This document shows positions 16,937-26,118 of a stretch of 64,000 nucleotides of DNA, in pieces. Source of the DNA: a virus; IMG/VR virus record IMGVR_UViG_3300048672_001051, positions 165,657-229,656 of that record. One strand, written 5' to 3'. Below the pieces are notes generated by a model. It saw only the letters and a program-made list of their open reading frames with translations. It was not told where the DNA came from and made no database searches. Numbering within the stretch: position 1 is the first letter of the stretch; each line of letters opens with the position of its first letter. The position numbers and the translations under genes were made by a program.

Positions 16937-17114
16937 TAAAACCTCCACAAAAAGAAAGAATTTTTGATACGGTAAACCAGAGATTGGGGGATTGTTTGCA
17001 CTAGTCCAAGGGGGTTAGACCAGAATTGCAAATAAAAGAACCACTACTACATAAGTTTTCCAAGACTACTCTAACGATCTTCAATGATCATTGATGCTAT
17101 AATGCTTTTTAATT

Positions 17115-17144
17115 GGTGTTTCGGAAGTTAACTTCCGAAACACC
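17115..17144 (-). terminator. 30-bp perfect palindrome after RNA polymerase-like protein 1
   Basis: GGTGTTTCGGAAGTT joins its exact reverse complement with no loop, 11 nt after the stop codon. Its position suggests termination or RNA-end protection; there is no clear U tract. Confidence 0.5.
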
Positions 17145-17154
17145 GTGTTAAGGA

Positions 17155-20100
17155 TTACATACCTAAACTTTTCATTAGTGCATCTAAGTCATCTGGCGGA
17201 ACGTTACCATTTGAATTAGCGCCTTCTTGAATGTTAAGGTCACTAAACTCTTCAGGATCTGCACAGAAAGCCTCAAATTTCTGACGGATCTCGAAAAGTT
17301 TTGAAACAAGTGAACCGAAATATGTGTTTTCAGAAATGAATGTCTCCCACATTTTCAATTCACTTTCGTCTACCGGAATTCGACCCTTATTGTATAAAGA
17401 GATAAAATTCCGACAACCTTTTAAAGCCTTCGAATGAGAACCCCAAGTGATAATAAACAAAAGTTTATTAATATCACCAAGGGTCATCCGATATTCAGGT
17501 TTTTGCAATTCAGCAATAATAATCTTACGATTTTCAGGCAATGCCATATTGCGCAGAAAGAACATTTCAAAGTCCTTACTACCATTTTTGGCATGCTTAA
17601 TTGCTTCAATAACTTTTTCCTGAACCAAACGAGTATAAGCAAAAGAGAATTGTTTAAATTCTAAATCGCTAAGGGGCTGCAATAAAACAGGGTTAGGGAC
17701 ATTAGCAGTTTTGTATAAACCTTTATTTGCGACAAAGAATGCTTGATAACACTGCATTAAAGCAGTAGCAGTCCAAATGTCTAGGGTGGCAGGGCCAATA
17801 TTAGCTTTAGCAACAGAGGCATTAAGCAAATACTGTTGATAGCATGGAATGCCATTTTGAGGTGCCATTGGAACTTTGTTCAGTTTATAAACATGTTGAC
17901 CAATAGGTAACAACTTGTTAGTTGTTTCATACTCACCATCAATATACTCTTCATTCCAACATAATTCTTGCTCAAGAGGTTGAGGCCGAACAAATCGACG
18001 AAGAATTTCTTGACCAATTGGATTAGGAATAGCTAATGGTAGAGCATCACCATCACAATCACTTCGTGCTTCCAAAGCAATAGTAGGGCTGATTAACAGA
18101 ATGTCACTATTGTACCGAGGATTCAAATACGCGTGCAAATCAATATTATGCACTGTCTTCAAATACATTCGGAACAAGTTAACATCCCAAATACGAGGTA
18201 CTTGTAGCTGCATTTCCCAAAGTACAGGATTACGCACTGCTAAGCTACGAGGAACTTCGTTTAAAGCACGATCTACAGCTTGTTTGTCTAAAGTGCCATG
18301 CTCATTTAAACGCGCTAAGATGTCAATCTGAGAACTAACAAGACGTTCCCAATCATCACCAAAGGCTTCATTCGAGATACGTTCAAATTTAGACTGACTC
18401 ATAACAACAACAACATCAGGTGGTAGATAATGATCAACTACCTGTTTCATACCAAAGCCTTTCATACGAGGCTTGATAAGATGTTGAATTACCATTTGAG
18501 CGGCTTCTTCGTCTGAATAAAGCGTCGATTTAACTGCACGCAAATACTCGTCTAAAGCATAAGACTGTTGTCGATTGTTGTCAGGCATTAACATGTTTCG
18601 GAAAACTTTATTATACCCTTTCAGGTATTTATAGTTTTCACGAACAAGTCGCAAAATCTTAGACAATCGAATTAAAATGTCTGGATAATTTGTTTCGCCA
18701 CTCATAAGTCGACCAGTAAACCGGTTCAACAAATAAGCACTAGGCATCCGGACACAAGGGCCGCCGAGAGAGCTGAAATCCAAATAAAAACCATTCGGAT
18801 TATATTCAGCATTTAACAAGCGAGAATTAGATGGAAAAATTGCCTTCTTTGTTAATACAAAGTCGTCAGGTCCATACATAGGATTCTTACTAATTAAATC
18901 GGCAGGGGTGATAATTGGAAGTTCATCAACTTCTGAAAATACAGCGCGATCATCTGTTAGAATTTTAAACAATTCATAAACAGCTTTAATAGAATCAGGA
19001 TCACGATAACTTTCAAAAATATGATTTGCAAGTTCAAGCGATACGCCACCTTGGAATGTTAACATCTTCAAGGTTTCAAACATTACAGATTGAGGTTTCC
19101 AATCTGCGTAGATGTCAGTAATTTCAGTGTAGTTGATATAGACAAGTCCAATCTCAACGTTAACTTCATTACCAAAATTATCTACATATTTGTATTCAGG
19201 CAAAGACTGAGACGCAGCATTAATTTCAGCTTCATCCAATGAATTTAAATAGCCTGAATTACCACGTTTAACACTGGGTTTATAGTAGCCCAGCTTAACA
19301 GCTAGAGCAGCTCGTGCTAAAACAATGGTGTTTGATGCAGCTTTAACAGCATTCATACCAGTAACAATGTCCGGTACGAGAAAATCTTTTTCATTCCAAG
19401 TGTTATCTGTCGAGGAATCTCCAAGATATTCAGAAGCATTTGGATAACGTTCAGCAATAGCAGAGTCATCAAAAACATTCTTAAACATAATCTTACCAGT
19501 ATTGGTAAGAACTTTAGTAACACCTTTAAGTCCGGTGCTACTTGTGATACGGCAGTTACCTGCACGGCAAATACCTTTAAAACGAATTTTAAAAGAATTT
19601 GCAATGCTTGTCGCATCAATAGAAAGTACAGTAATGGTTTTAAAATTGTACAAGTCGATAGGACTTGACAAGTTATTCAACCCAACTGTAAATGTTTTAA
19701 AAGAAGGCTGATAAGTCTTGCCAGCTTCTACTAAAACTTCAGAAAAAATTTCTTCAATACTGAAAGAAACTTCTAAAGCTTGAGCTGCAATAGTTGCTGC
19801 AATTTCAATTTCACCGGAAACAAAACGTTTAGTGTCTGGGTCCATTGGATGAAATACAATAAAAGCTTCACGTTGGCAATCGTCTTTACGAGTAAAGACG
19901 TCACCATTAATGATATAATCCTGTGTAAAAACAGAATTACTAGGGTTTTCAATCTTTAGATGCTCTCCTAAAGAATGAGTTTTAAGACGAGCAGCTAACG
20001 ACTGTTTATTATCGAAAATAGTCAAGATCGAAGGAACTGTATCTCGAAGATTTTCAGAATAACCTGTGTTGCGAAACATAAAAGGCTGTTCACCTGTAAA

Positions 20101-20778
20101 CAGGCTAACAGTAGCAGTTTTAGACATACTACCTTCAGATGTCAGATGAATCTGACAATCACGGATAATATTTGGCCAATCTTTTTCACGAGGTTGTGAA
20201 TTAGAAATAATTTGGCCAAGAACAAACTTACCATTATTGATTTTGTCCAGATGTTGATTAAAACTAAGAATAACAAAAGAATGTTCAGATTTTTTCTGAG
20301 CATTAAAACTTACAGGCTTGGTATAATTTGCAAAAGACTGCAAATTATTAATATCAGTGTTTAACAAACCTGTATAGATGTCTTTGCTGTACTGTTGATA
20401 CATATTAAGACGATCTACTAAAATAAGATAAAATACTTGATTTTGATTAAGAATCAAATAATTATGATGACCAAAATAATCAATTCGACTATTAGAAGTC
20501 GAGCTGACTTCTACGAGAAAAGGATAATACGTTGTCTGCACTGGTGCAGTGCTAGGTGAAAACAATGTTTTACGAATAATAACTTCCATTGCATGAGTAT
20601 CACTGCGAGGGAAAGCTATAATAACATCATCATCAGCATTAATAGAATAATTGCACAGCCCACTGTAACCTTGAGGCAGGTGTCCAATAAGTTCTTCAGC
20701 TGTGCAATTTGCCGGAATATCACGAAAGGCTTGTGTGCGTACAATACCATCCAAACGTGCAATCGGAAATGAAGACAT
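17155..20778 (-). CDS. single-chain two-barrel DNA-dependent RNA polymerase-like protein 1
   Basis: 1207 aa. Two motifs match the double-psi beta-barrel catalytic modules of cellular-type RNA polymerases fused in one chain, as in YonO- or QDE-1-like enzymes. Around residue 418 it has STGLKGVTK, like the beta-barrel G-x-K-G. At 907-911 it has D-C-D-G-D, like the beta' D-x-D-G-D metal site. Further on, A-K-A-N-I-G (K991) matches the second polymerase in this window. It would synthesise RNA from phage DNA by two-metal catalysis. The start has AAGGA 7 nt upstream. The next upstream gene (116 aa) is 22 bp away. What else it could be: a diverged, non-catalytic relative. The third and fourth aspartates look intact, so activity is plausible. 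Confidence 0.72.
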   Translation of the reverse strand: MSSFPIARLDGIVRTQAFRDIPANCTAEELIGHLPQGYSGLCNYSINADDDVIIAFPRSDTHAMEVIIRKTLFSPSTAPVQTTYYPFLVEVSSTSNSRIDYFGHHNYLILNQNQVFYLILVDRLNMYQQYSKDIYTGLLNTDINNLQSFANYTKPVSFNAQKKSEHSFVILSFNQHLDKINNGKFVLGQIISNSQPREKDWPNIIRDCQIHLTSEGSMSKTATVSLFTGEQPFMFRNTGYSENLRDTVPSILTIFDNKQSLAARLKTHSLGEHLKIENPSNSVFTQDYIINGDVFTRKDDCQREAFIVFHPMDPDTKRFVSGEIEIAATIAAQALEVSFSIEEIFSEVLVEAGKTYQPSFKTFTVGLNNLSSPIDLYNFKTITVLSIDATSIANSFKIRFKGICRAGNCRITSSTGLKGVTKVLTNTGKIMFKNVFDDSAIAERYPNASEYLGDSSTDNTWNEKDFLVPDIVTGMNAVKAASNTIVLARAALAVKLGYYKPSVKRGNSGYLNSLDEAEINAASQSLPEYKYVDNFGNEVNVEIGLVYINYTEITDIYADWKPQSVMFETLKMLTFQGGVSLELANHIFESYRDPDSIKAVYELFKILTDDRAVFSEVDELPIITPADLISKNPMYGPDDFVLTKKAIFPSNSRLLNAEYNPNGFYLDFSSLGGPCVRMPSAYLLNRFTGRLMSGETNYPDILIRLSKILRLVRENYKYLKGYNKVFRNMLMPDNNRQQSYALDEYLRAVKSTLYSDEEAAQMVIQHLIKPRMKGFGMKQVVDHYLPPDVVVVMSQSKFERISNEAFGDDWERLVSSQIDILARLNEHGTLDKQAVDRALNEVPRSLAVRNPVLWEMQLQVPRIWDVNLFRMYLKTVHNIDLHAYLNPRYNSDILLISPTIALEARSDCDGDALPLAIPNPIGQEILRRFVRPQPLEQELCWNEEYIDGEYETTNKLLPIGQHVYKLNKVPMAPQNGIPCYQQYLLNASVAKANIGPATLDIWTATALMQCYQAFFVANKGLYKTANVPNPVLLQPLSDLEFKQFSFAYTRLVQEKVIEAIKHAKNGSKDFEMFFLRNMALPENRKIIIAELQKPEYRMTLGDINKLLFIITWGSHSKALKGCRNFISLYNKGRIPVDESELKMWETFISENTYFGSLVSKLFEIRQKFEAFCADPEEFSDLNIQEGANSNGNVPPDDLDALMKSLGM

Positions 20779-20799
20779 AATACGTTCCTTAAAAAATGT

Positions 20800-21150
20800 C
20801 TAAAGTGTTGTGTATAAAAAACACTCTTGACTGTTGAAAAACAACGGTTCAGTTTGAATAAGATAACCATTGGTCATCAGATTCATCTGAATCCTCTTTA
20901 CAGCAGTATGATTTAAGAGTTCTGAATTTTTTAAAAACAAAAATCCTAAACCAGAATCTTTACAATAATCAATATTATTGAAAAAATCTGTGACATCAAA
21001 GTCTTGATAAGACTTAGAGTCAGAAGCTTTAATGACAGACTCAAGATCAATAAAAACATGTTCAACATTTTCAAAGATGTTGACAGATTGATTTTGAGAT
21101 TGTTTGGGTTGAAGAGCCAGTACAACTGGTTTCAAAATAGTATCAGACAT
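20800..21150 (-). CDS. unknown protein upstream of RNA polymerase-like protein 1
   Basis: 116 aa, mixed alpha/beta, acidic in the middle (DFDVTDFFNNID). The SD TAGGA precedes the ATG. It is 22 bp upstream of the 1207-aa gene and likely co-transcribed, so a polymerase-associated role is possible but unsupported by motif. Confidence 0.5.
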   Translation of the reverse strand: MSDTILKPVVLALQPKQSQNQSVNIFENVEHVFIDLESVIKASDSKSYQDFDVTDFFNNIDYCKDSGLGFLFLKNSELLNHTAVKRIQMNLMTNGYLIQTEPLFFNSQECFLYTTL

Positions 21151-21293
21151 GATAATAAGTCCTAAGAGGTATTGATAATAAAAAATCCATTATAGTCTGA
21201 ATTTAAACATGTGGTAACCTCTTTAACCACATTAAAATTCAAACCCTGAAATCGTAAAAACATTACACGATTCATCCTATCTGTTCAAAAGAA

Positions 21294-21359
21294 TTACTGT
21301 AACCAGTAAAGTATTACAAAAATTGAAAGCAATAAAACAAAAAATGTTACATTAAACAT
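21294..21359 (-). CDS. 21-aa hydrophobic peptide
   Basis: A short ORF reading MFNVTFFVLLLSIF and ending YWLQ, a single membrane helix. Its ATG overlaps the stop of a seven-codon ORF (MLIIFDV) that has a GGAGG SD, so it could be translated by coupling. It adjoins a cluster of small membrane proteins. Very short, hence tentative. Confidence 0.35.
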   Translation of the reverse strand: MFNVTFFVLLLSIFVILYWLQ

Positions 21360-21424
21360 CAAAGATGATTAACATTTTAACCTCCGTTAAAAATTGATTA
21401 AACTTAATGTAATGCTCCAACTTA

Positions 21425-21688
21425 TTAAGTCAGAGCATTTTGAACTTGAATGTTTTTAATACAGGCATTTTGTAAATAATGCCTATAAAAATACATCGCA
21501 ATTCTTTCACAACATAAACCTGCAATAAATGTTGTAGCTAATAGCCAACTAACACTCATTACAGGTGCTAATAATGTAACGGAAAACCATGAAATTAAAC
21601 AAAGAGAACTCAAAAGAACTACTGTATAAATTCTTGTAGAGTTTTCAAAAAATTTCATGTTAAGTGTTACTTGCCGCACGGGTTTCAT
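21425..21688 (-). CDS. small membrane protein
   Basis: 87 aa with two hydrophobic segments (about 22-40 and 42-60) and a basic C-terminus. The ATG overlaps the upstream stop as ATGA. Member of a five-gene membrane cluster; function unknown. Confidence 0.6.
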   Translation of the reverse strand: MKPVRQVTLNMKFFENSTRIYTVVLLSSLCLISWFSVTLLAPVMSVSWLLATTFIAGLCCERIAMYFYRHYLQNACIKNIQVQNALT

Positions 21689-21930
21689 GCAGATACAGTT
21701 CGGATGTTGTTAATCATCGAATTGATACCTTCGCCAGCTAAATAAGCAGCAGCAAAGAGCCCCGCATAGTAAAAAACTTCAATGGCTGCATGTGCAAACA
21801 GCATATGAAAGCCAAAGAAATAACCAGCAGCAGCAACAACTGCCATAGTAGCAGCGGTTACAAGAATACGTTGGCTGGTGTTATTGCTAACACAAATTTT
21901 AGCAGCAGGTGTGGCGGTTGCAGTAGTCAT
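21685..21930 (-). CDS. small membrane protein
   Basis: 81 aa from MTTATATPAAK, with GAGG 9 nt upstream. Two Ala/Gly-rich membrane segments (about 27-45, 50-65). The longer in-frame start has no SD. Confidence 0.6.
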   Translation of the reverse strand: MTTATATPAAKICVSNNTSQRILVTAATMAVVAAAGYFFGFHMLFAHAAIEVFYYAGLFAAAYLAGEGINSMINNIRTVSA

Positions 21931-21952
21931 GATTTGAATCCTCAAAATTTGA

Positions 21953-22138
21953 TTATGCAGCAACAGAATTGTTACTTGCATTTAAAAGAGTTGAATTTTC
22001 AGCGTATTGTTTATATAACGCAACGCATAAAAATCCAATGGCACTAACTAGCATAATGTTGGTAAAACCAACAACACTGCCAAGAATAATGCCAACAAAA
22101 AGCAGTAACCAGTCTTGGACACTGACTAAGATTTTCAT
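21953..22138 (-). CDS. small membrane protein
   Basis: 61 aa, two predicted membrane helices (LLLFVGIILGSVVG and MLVSAIGFLCVAL) and a short polar tail. SD GGGAG. The start overlaps the upstream stop as ATGA. A holin-like size and shape, but holins cannot be assigned by shape alone. Confidence 0.55.
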   Translation of the reverse strand: MKILVSVQDWLLLFVGIILGSVVGFTNIMLVSAIGFLCVALYKQYAENSTLLNASNNSVAA

Positions 22139-22428
22139 ACAAAAGCTCCCTGAGGTAAACCTGTCCAGTCGCTATAAGCTTTGCCATAACCATGTTTATA
22201 CTGTAAGCCAATGCTTCTGTAGGCATAAACAAGATTTGTAAACATTGTTTTCAAAGCAAACCCGAATTGACCAAATCGAACATTCATTATGTTATACCTT
22301 GCCATTGCAAAGTAATAAATGAAGTAAGATTTAATAGCCCAAACAGGTAAGAATGCAAACATAGGCTTGCATTCATCTGAAAAGATTAAAACCACATATT
22401 CAAACTGCGTTTCCAGCGATCTTCCCAT
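22135..22428 (-). CDS. membrane-associated protein
   Basis: 97 aa from MGRSLETQ, with AAAGGA upstream. One hydrophobic stretch (MFAFLPVWAIKSYFIYYF) is followed by an aromatic-rich basic tail. The longer upstream start is inside the preceding gene. Confidence 0.55.
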   Translation of the reverse strand: MGRSLETQFEYVVLIFSDECKPMFAFLPVWAIKSYFIYYFAMARYNIMNVRFGQFGFALKTMFTNLVYAYRSIGLQYKHGYGKAYSDWTGLPQGAFV

Positions 22429-22825
22429 TATTGGTAAATCCTTTAGCAGTTGATTTAAGTTTAGAGAATACTTTACAGCCAATCAAACGAATACCTTGAC
22501 CAACTGTTTCAGCACCCCATTCACTGGGATATTCTACCCACTTACGTTTGCCAGTCACGATGTCTTTCTCATACTTACGATAGCCTAAAAATTTCTTCGT
22601 GAGAGCCAAAGTAATAGAGATAAAAAATCCAGAGACAACGGAAATAACAAGCGCTATCATTGATCCCGTCGAAGCCGCAGCGATAGTCAATACACCGCCG
22701 AAGAATAAATCAATCCAAACTTCATATCCCAAAGCAGTCTTTAGGAATTTTGGACTAAATTTATACAAGATCGCTAACAACTCGTAAGTAGTAAGACAAG
22801 CAGTCACAATGATTAGAGTCATCAT
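22400..22825 (-). CDS. two-helix membrane protein
   Basis: 141 aa from the ATG at 22825 with GAGG 8 nt upstream; the longer in-frame start is a TTG lying in a hairpin leader. Hydrophobic segments at about 2-22 and 40-75, then a basic soluble tail with a KRKWVEYPSEWG turn. Confidence 0.6.
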   Translation of the reverse strand: MMTLIIVTACLTTYELLAILYKFSPKFLKTALGYEVWIDLFFGGVLTIAAASTGSMIALVISVVSGFFISITLALTKKFLGYRKYEKDIVTGKRKWVEYPSEWGAETVGQGIRLIGCKVFSKLKSTAKGFTNNGKIAGNAV

Positions 22826-22881
22826 GTTAATCACCTCGCTTAATAAACTTACAAAATAGTGATAAACAGTATCAATACACT

Positions 22882-22948
22882 GTTCACACATATTAGTATT
22901 CAAAAATAAACACTAATATGTGTGAACGGTCTATATAGACCGTTCACA
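22882..22948 (-). promoter_or_regulatory. overlapping, mutually exclusive hairpins in a leader
   Basis: A 16-bp stem (22882-22897 with 22912-22927, arm GTTCACACATATTAGT) overlaps a 28-bp perfect palindrome (22921-22948). They share seven bases, so the RNA cannot form both fully. They sit between the 492-aa gene and the membrane-protein cluster. An attenuator-like switch or terminator pair is possible. Confidence 0.5.
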
Positions 22949-22954
22949 AAATTG

Positions 22955-24433
22955 TTACATACGCTGATTGACATCATCTTCGAGTGAATCAACAACGACT
23001 TCAACATCTGGTTTAGCTGAATTTGTAACTGCCGATTCAGTTGTATCAGAATCGGTAGTGTCCAAATTCAACATATCCAAAAATTGTTCGCCAAGATTAT
23101 CAATTGAAGTGTCAGATACTGCTTCAATAGGTACAGTTTCAGCAAAATTCGGTACAATATCAACTGTACTATTCGGGCGATTTGGATCGTTATGCCCTTG
23201 ATAAGAGAAATTACCACCAAATACAAAAGTACATGCATTAATACGCATGCCTTGAGCATCTTTGTGATAAATCAAGGACAAAGAAGCATTGACGATTAAA
23301 ATCAATCCCGAATTTTTTTGGATATAATTTGACATGATTTGACCACGCAAATTATTGTTGAAAGCATCTTCCATTGAGATAATAATATCTCGTTTGAGCG
23401 AACGATTAAGGAAATCGTAAGCTTGACACATAGCCGTAAAACGTTGACGGCCAGTGGTGGAAGTTTCGGATGAACTAACACTATCAATATCGCCAGTCAA
23501 AACACTTGCAGCACTTTGTTCGGCGCTCATAGCAGGTGTGCGCTGAGTTTGACGGCTAGTGATAGGGCCATAACCAAAAGTAGCATCAGTCAAAGGATCT
23601 TGACTGATTGATGGGTTAGGCAAAACAAAACCATGAAACTTATTGATAATCGGGGCAAAAGTTGCCTGACTATTTTCGTTCGACAAGATTTTTTCAGCAT
23701 TGAAATCAGCACTAGCAGATGAACTGTTTTGTGCAAGACCGATAATTGGCTGAATACCGCTTGGACGGGCAATAAGAATATGGCTCGACACCAGCTTACC
23801 AGCTTCAATTAAAGCTTGTTCAGAGTCATTATAACGCTTGAAAATTTCAGCTAATGACCGAGCTTTCATTTCGGCAGTAATACCAGTACGCTCTAGAAGT
23901 TTAAGAAGACCGGCATAGGCAATCATAGTGTGCTTATTATCTTCAACACTATCCCAATTAGTCGAAGATACTGGAATATAATCTTCGGCAATAGCGGCAT
24001 CAATAATTAAAGCATTATATGCCGAGTGTTGTTTAGTAACTGAGTCGAGACTTAAAAAACGACTCATAATTTGATAATTTGAGTCTTCGAAAAAAATGGA
24101 AGGTTTACCATTTTGTTGACTGACATATGAACCAGAGTCCATAGTGTGAGACAAAGCAATCGGTTGATACATACGATTACTATATGTTGAACGCGGCGTA
24201 TGCATATTCAACATAACAATTTGGTGTAAAGACACATTACCTGTAGGTGAAATAACCAAATACAGGCGACGAATTTGATTGGTACGATTTTCAAAAAGAC
24301 AAATAGTACCATTCATTGAACGTTCTGCGTTACTGGTAGGTTTACCATAACGAGTTTGAGGATTGAAATTGGGTGGCAATTTCAATGTTGGGAAGGATGA
24401 CTTAGCAACAGGGGCTGCGACAGGTGGTAACAT
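22955..24433 (-). CDS. 492-aa protein, unknown function
   Basis: The start is the ATG at 24433 (MLPPVAAPVAKS) with GAGG 8 nt upstream; the longer frame begins in a hairpin leader. A soluble, Ser/Thr-rich protein with Pro-rich N-terminus, mixed alpha/beta centre and an acidic tail (DDVNQRM end). The centre (about 215-340) is Gln/Ser-rich and low complexity. It is expressed from its own promoter-like motif at 24598 through a leader with two hairpins. It is a candidate structural or nucleoid protein, but no family is recognised. Confidence 0.5.
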   Translation of the reverse strand: MLPPVAAPVAKSSFPTLKLPPNFNPQTRYGKPTSNAERSMNGTICLFENRTNQIRRLYLVISPTGNVSLHQIVMLNMHTPRSTYSNRMYQPIALSHTMDSGSYVSQQNGKPSIFFEDSNYQIMSRFLSLDSVTKQHSAYNALIIDAAIAEDYIPVSSTNWDSVEDNKHTMIAYAGLLKLLERTGITAEMKARSLAEIFKRYNDSEQALIEAGKLVSSHILIARPSGIQPIIGLAQNSSSASADFNAEKILSNENSQATFAPIINKFHGFVLPNPSISQDPLTDATFGYGPITSRQTQRTPAMSAEQSAASVLTGDIDSVSSSETSTTGRQRFTAMCQAYDFLNRSLKRDIIISMEDAFNNNLRGQIMSNYIQKNSGLILIVNASLSLIYHKDAQGMRINACTFVFGGNFSYQGHNDPNRPNSTVDIVPNFAETVPIEAVSDTSIDNLGEQFLDMLNLDTTDSDTTESAVTNSAKPDVEVVVDSLEDDVNQRM

Positions 24434-24463
24434 GACTATAACCTCATTGATTAAAGAAAAACT

Positions 24464-24519
24464 CATACGATTTATAAATCGTATGTTGATGTATACAAGA
24501 ATAGTAATACACATCAACA
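24464..24519 (-). promoter_or_regulatory. double-hairpin 5' leader of the 492-aa gene
   Basis: A 22-bp perfect palindrome (24464-24485) adjoins a second hairpin with 9-bp arms (24484-24492 with 24511-24519, TGTTGATGT/ACATCAACA). Both lie in the transcribed leader between the promoter-like motif and the SD. Confidence 0.5.
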
Positions 24520-24903
24520 TAAAATTTAAAATATAGTCAATAGCAAACGAGTTCGCTGTTTAACTATACAGATGCTTCATTGTACTCCCACACGACCGAC
24601 CATTTTGCTTTTGATTTTTAATTTAATTAATACATTAAAAAGCTTAATTATATTAATTAAGCATAGTATTGATTTAAGATAATTATTTAAATAAGTATAA
24701 TATTTATATAAGTTATTATTATATAAGATAAGTTAAATTAAGATTAGTATTCACCATAACTTTTAAATATAATCCTCTTAAATGTTTATCTTATTCTTGC
24801 TTTAACCAATGGATCTCGCTTTACAATTCTGTCCCATACTTTTTTAACCATTCCTTGTTAAATAACAATCATGAAAAAGTCGGAGCGAAGCGACGGCATT
24901 GCT
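24520..24903. other. AT-rich intergenic region
   Basis: Apart from the promoter-like motif at 24598, this stretch is very AT-rich, with short palindromes such as GCTTAATTA/TAATTAAGC near 24640. I see no gene with an SD. It could hold further promoters or an unwinding element. Confidence 0.5.
24598..24614 (-). promoter_or_regulatory. repeated promoter-like motif, copy 1
   Basis: Minus-strand core GCAAAATGGTC, 165 bp upstream of the 492-aa gene. Confidence 0.55.
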
Positions 24904-24935
24904 TAAAAAAACAGGGGCCAAAGGCCCCTGTTTTT
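24904..24935. terminator. strong bidirectional intrinsic terminator
   Basis: The stem ACAGGGGCC/GGCCCCTGT has a 3-nt loop, with runs of A on the left and T on the right, so it can stop transcription from either side. The stop of the interrupted gene to its right overlaps the stem. Confidence 0.8.
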
Positions 24936-25149
24936 ATGTTGTTAATGCCAGCAAAGCTTCCGCCATTGCAATTGCGTCTTTCTTCTTCTCAAAGACTAAG
25001 CCTTTAACGACAAGTTCATCATAAGTCTCTTCAGTGTAATACTGACAAGAGTAAGCTTACTCATCTTCTTTAACCTCTGGTTTAACAAGGACAGTACTGT
25101 ATGAAATACCAGCAAGTAACTTGATACGTTTACGTAAACTGATTGCCAT
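24934..25149 (-). pseudogene. small ORF interrupted by one in-frame TAA
   Basis: The ATG at 25149 opens a 30-codon ORF (MAISLRKRIKLL to VKEDE) that stops at 25057-25059. The same frame then stays open for 40 more codons with protein-like content (YYTEETYDELVVKG, then an Ala-rich helix) to a TAA at 24934. No start codon with an SD lies between. It is probably one 71-aa gene broken by a nonsense change. Stop-codon readthrough or a sequence error are the alternatives. TAA is used as an ordinary stop elsewhere in the window. Confidence 0.55.
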
Positions 25150-25152
25150 AAG

Positions 25153-25644
25153 TCAATCCTCGCTACATTTTGGGTGATTAATCGCATTAGTTTTACGAAT
25201 GCGTTTGTACATCGAATCAAATTCAGATTTGCTTAAAACAACAACATTAAGTTTAGTCTTAAGCATACGTTTTAATCGACGTTTAACAGTTGAAATCCTC
25301 ATAGAGTAATTCAAATAAACACCTCGTACACGTCCAAATAATTCAGAATCATCTACAGATAAAGCATAAATGTATTCTACACATTTACGATTATATCCAT
25401 GATATTTCATGAATTCTTCTTCAGTCCAACCAACATCGTTATAATAACGAGGATCAACTTCAGTTCGCAAATTGCGTTTAGATACGTAATATAACGAGCC
25501 TTCAGCAATAAAAAGCGTATGTTTAGCTTTTGCAAATTTATGGCGATATTTACGAAGAACTTGGATATGATTACGCTTATCAGCATACATAGCCCAACCT
25601 TCATAATCACCAGAAAATTCACAAATTTTGTCAATGCCTGCCAT
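25153..25644 (-). CDS. basic protein, unknown function
   Basis: 163 aa from MAGIDKICEF, with GGAG 8 nt upstream; the longer frame lacks an SD. Rich in Tyr, Lys and Arg with a very basic end (TVKRRLKRMLKTK), suggesting nucleic-acid contact. Not recognised. Confidence 0.5.
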   Translation of the reverse strand: MAGIDKICEFSGDYEGWAMYADKRNHIQVLRKYRHKFAKAKHTLFIAEGSLYYVSKRNLRTEVDPRYYNDVGWTEEEFMKYHGYNRKCVEYIYALSVDDSELFGRVRGVYLNYSMRISTVKRRLKRMLKTKLNVVVLSKSEFDSMYKRIRKTNAINHPKCSED

Positions 25645-25657
25645 GAATGTTACTCCA

Positions 25658-26068
25658 TCATAAAGTAGTAGGATACAAATCTTCATTCCATATCAGATCG
25701 TATTCTTCAGCTAAAGTTTCTAAGCTTTCTTTCCAGTTTTCAGGCTCAATGGTATCATGTATACACTGAAGTCTTCTCAATAAGTCTAAAATTATTCCAT
25801 CGTTTACAACAAATTCTTTACTTGAATATTGAAGTTTATCAATAGAGGATTGTTCGTATATTGCATTATATTGTCGGTCTGCAATTAAACATCCAACAGC
25901 ACAAGAAGTATTGTCAGGTCCTCGATAAAGACAGTGGATAATACCAGTGCCATCATTAAGGTGATTTGCAGACCGTTTCATCTGCGTTAACAGATGTTTC
26001 AATACATGGTCGAAAACATGTTGCACACCAAGTGCAACATGCTCTTTAAAAAGAAGTTGAGTTTCCAT
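25658..26068 (-). CDS. conserved-type phage hypothetical protein
   Basis: 136 aa, SD GGAG. It holds a compact motif CLYRGPDNTSCAVGCLI (about 46-62), whose three cysteines and the CLYRG...CAVGCLI pattern occur in hypothetical proteins of other phages as I remember them. An acidic C-terminal helix follows. No function known. Confidence 0.5.
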   Translation of the reverse strand: METQLLFKEHVALGVQHVFDHVLKHLLTQMKRSANHLNDGTGIIHCLYRGPDNTSCAVGCLIADRQYNAIYEQSSIDKLQYSSKEFVVNDGIILDLLRRLQCIHDTIEPENWKESLETLAEEYDLIWNEDLYPTTL

Positions 26069-26118
26069 TGCTTTGTTACTCCGTTACAGGTTGTTGTAGG
26101 GTTAGAGCCACGATTGTG

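Noticed and set aside
22955-24433. Capsid or tail protein call for the 492-aa protein
   Set aside because: Its abundance signals (own promoter, leader hairpins) suggest high expression, but no sequence motif supports a structural assignment.
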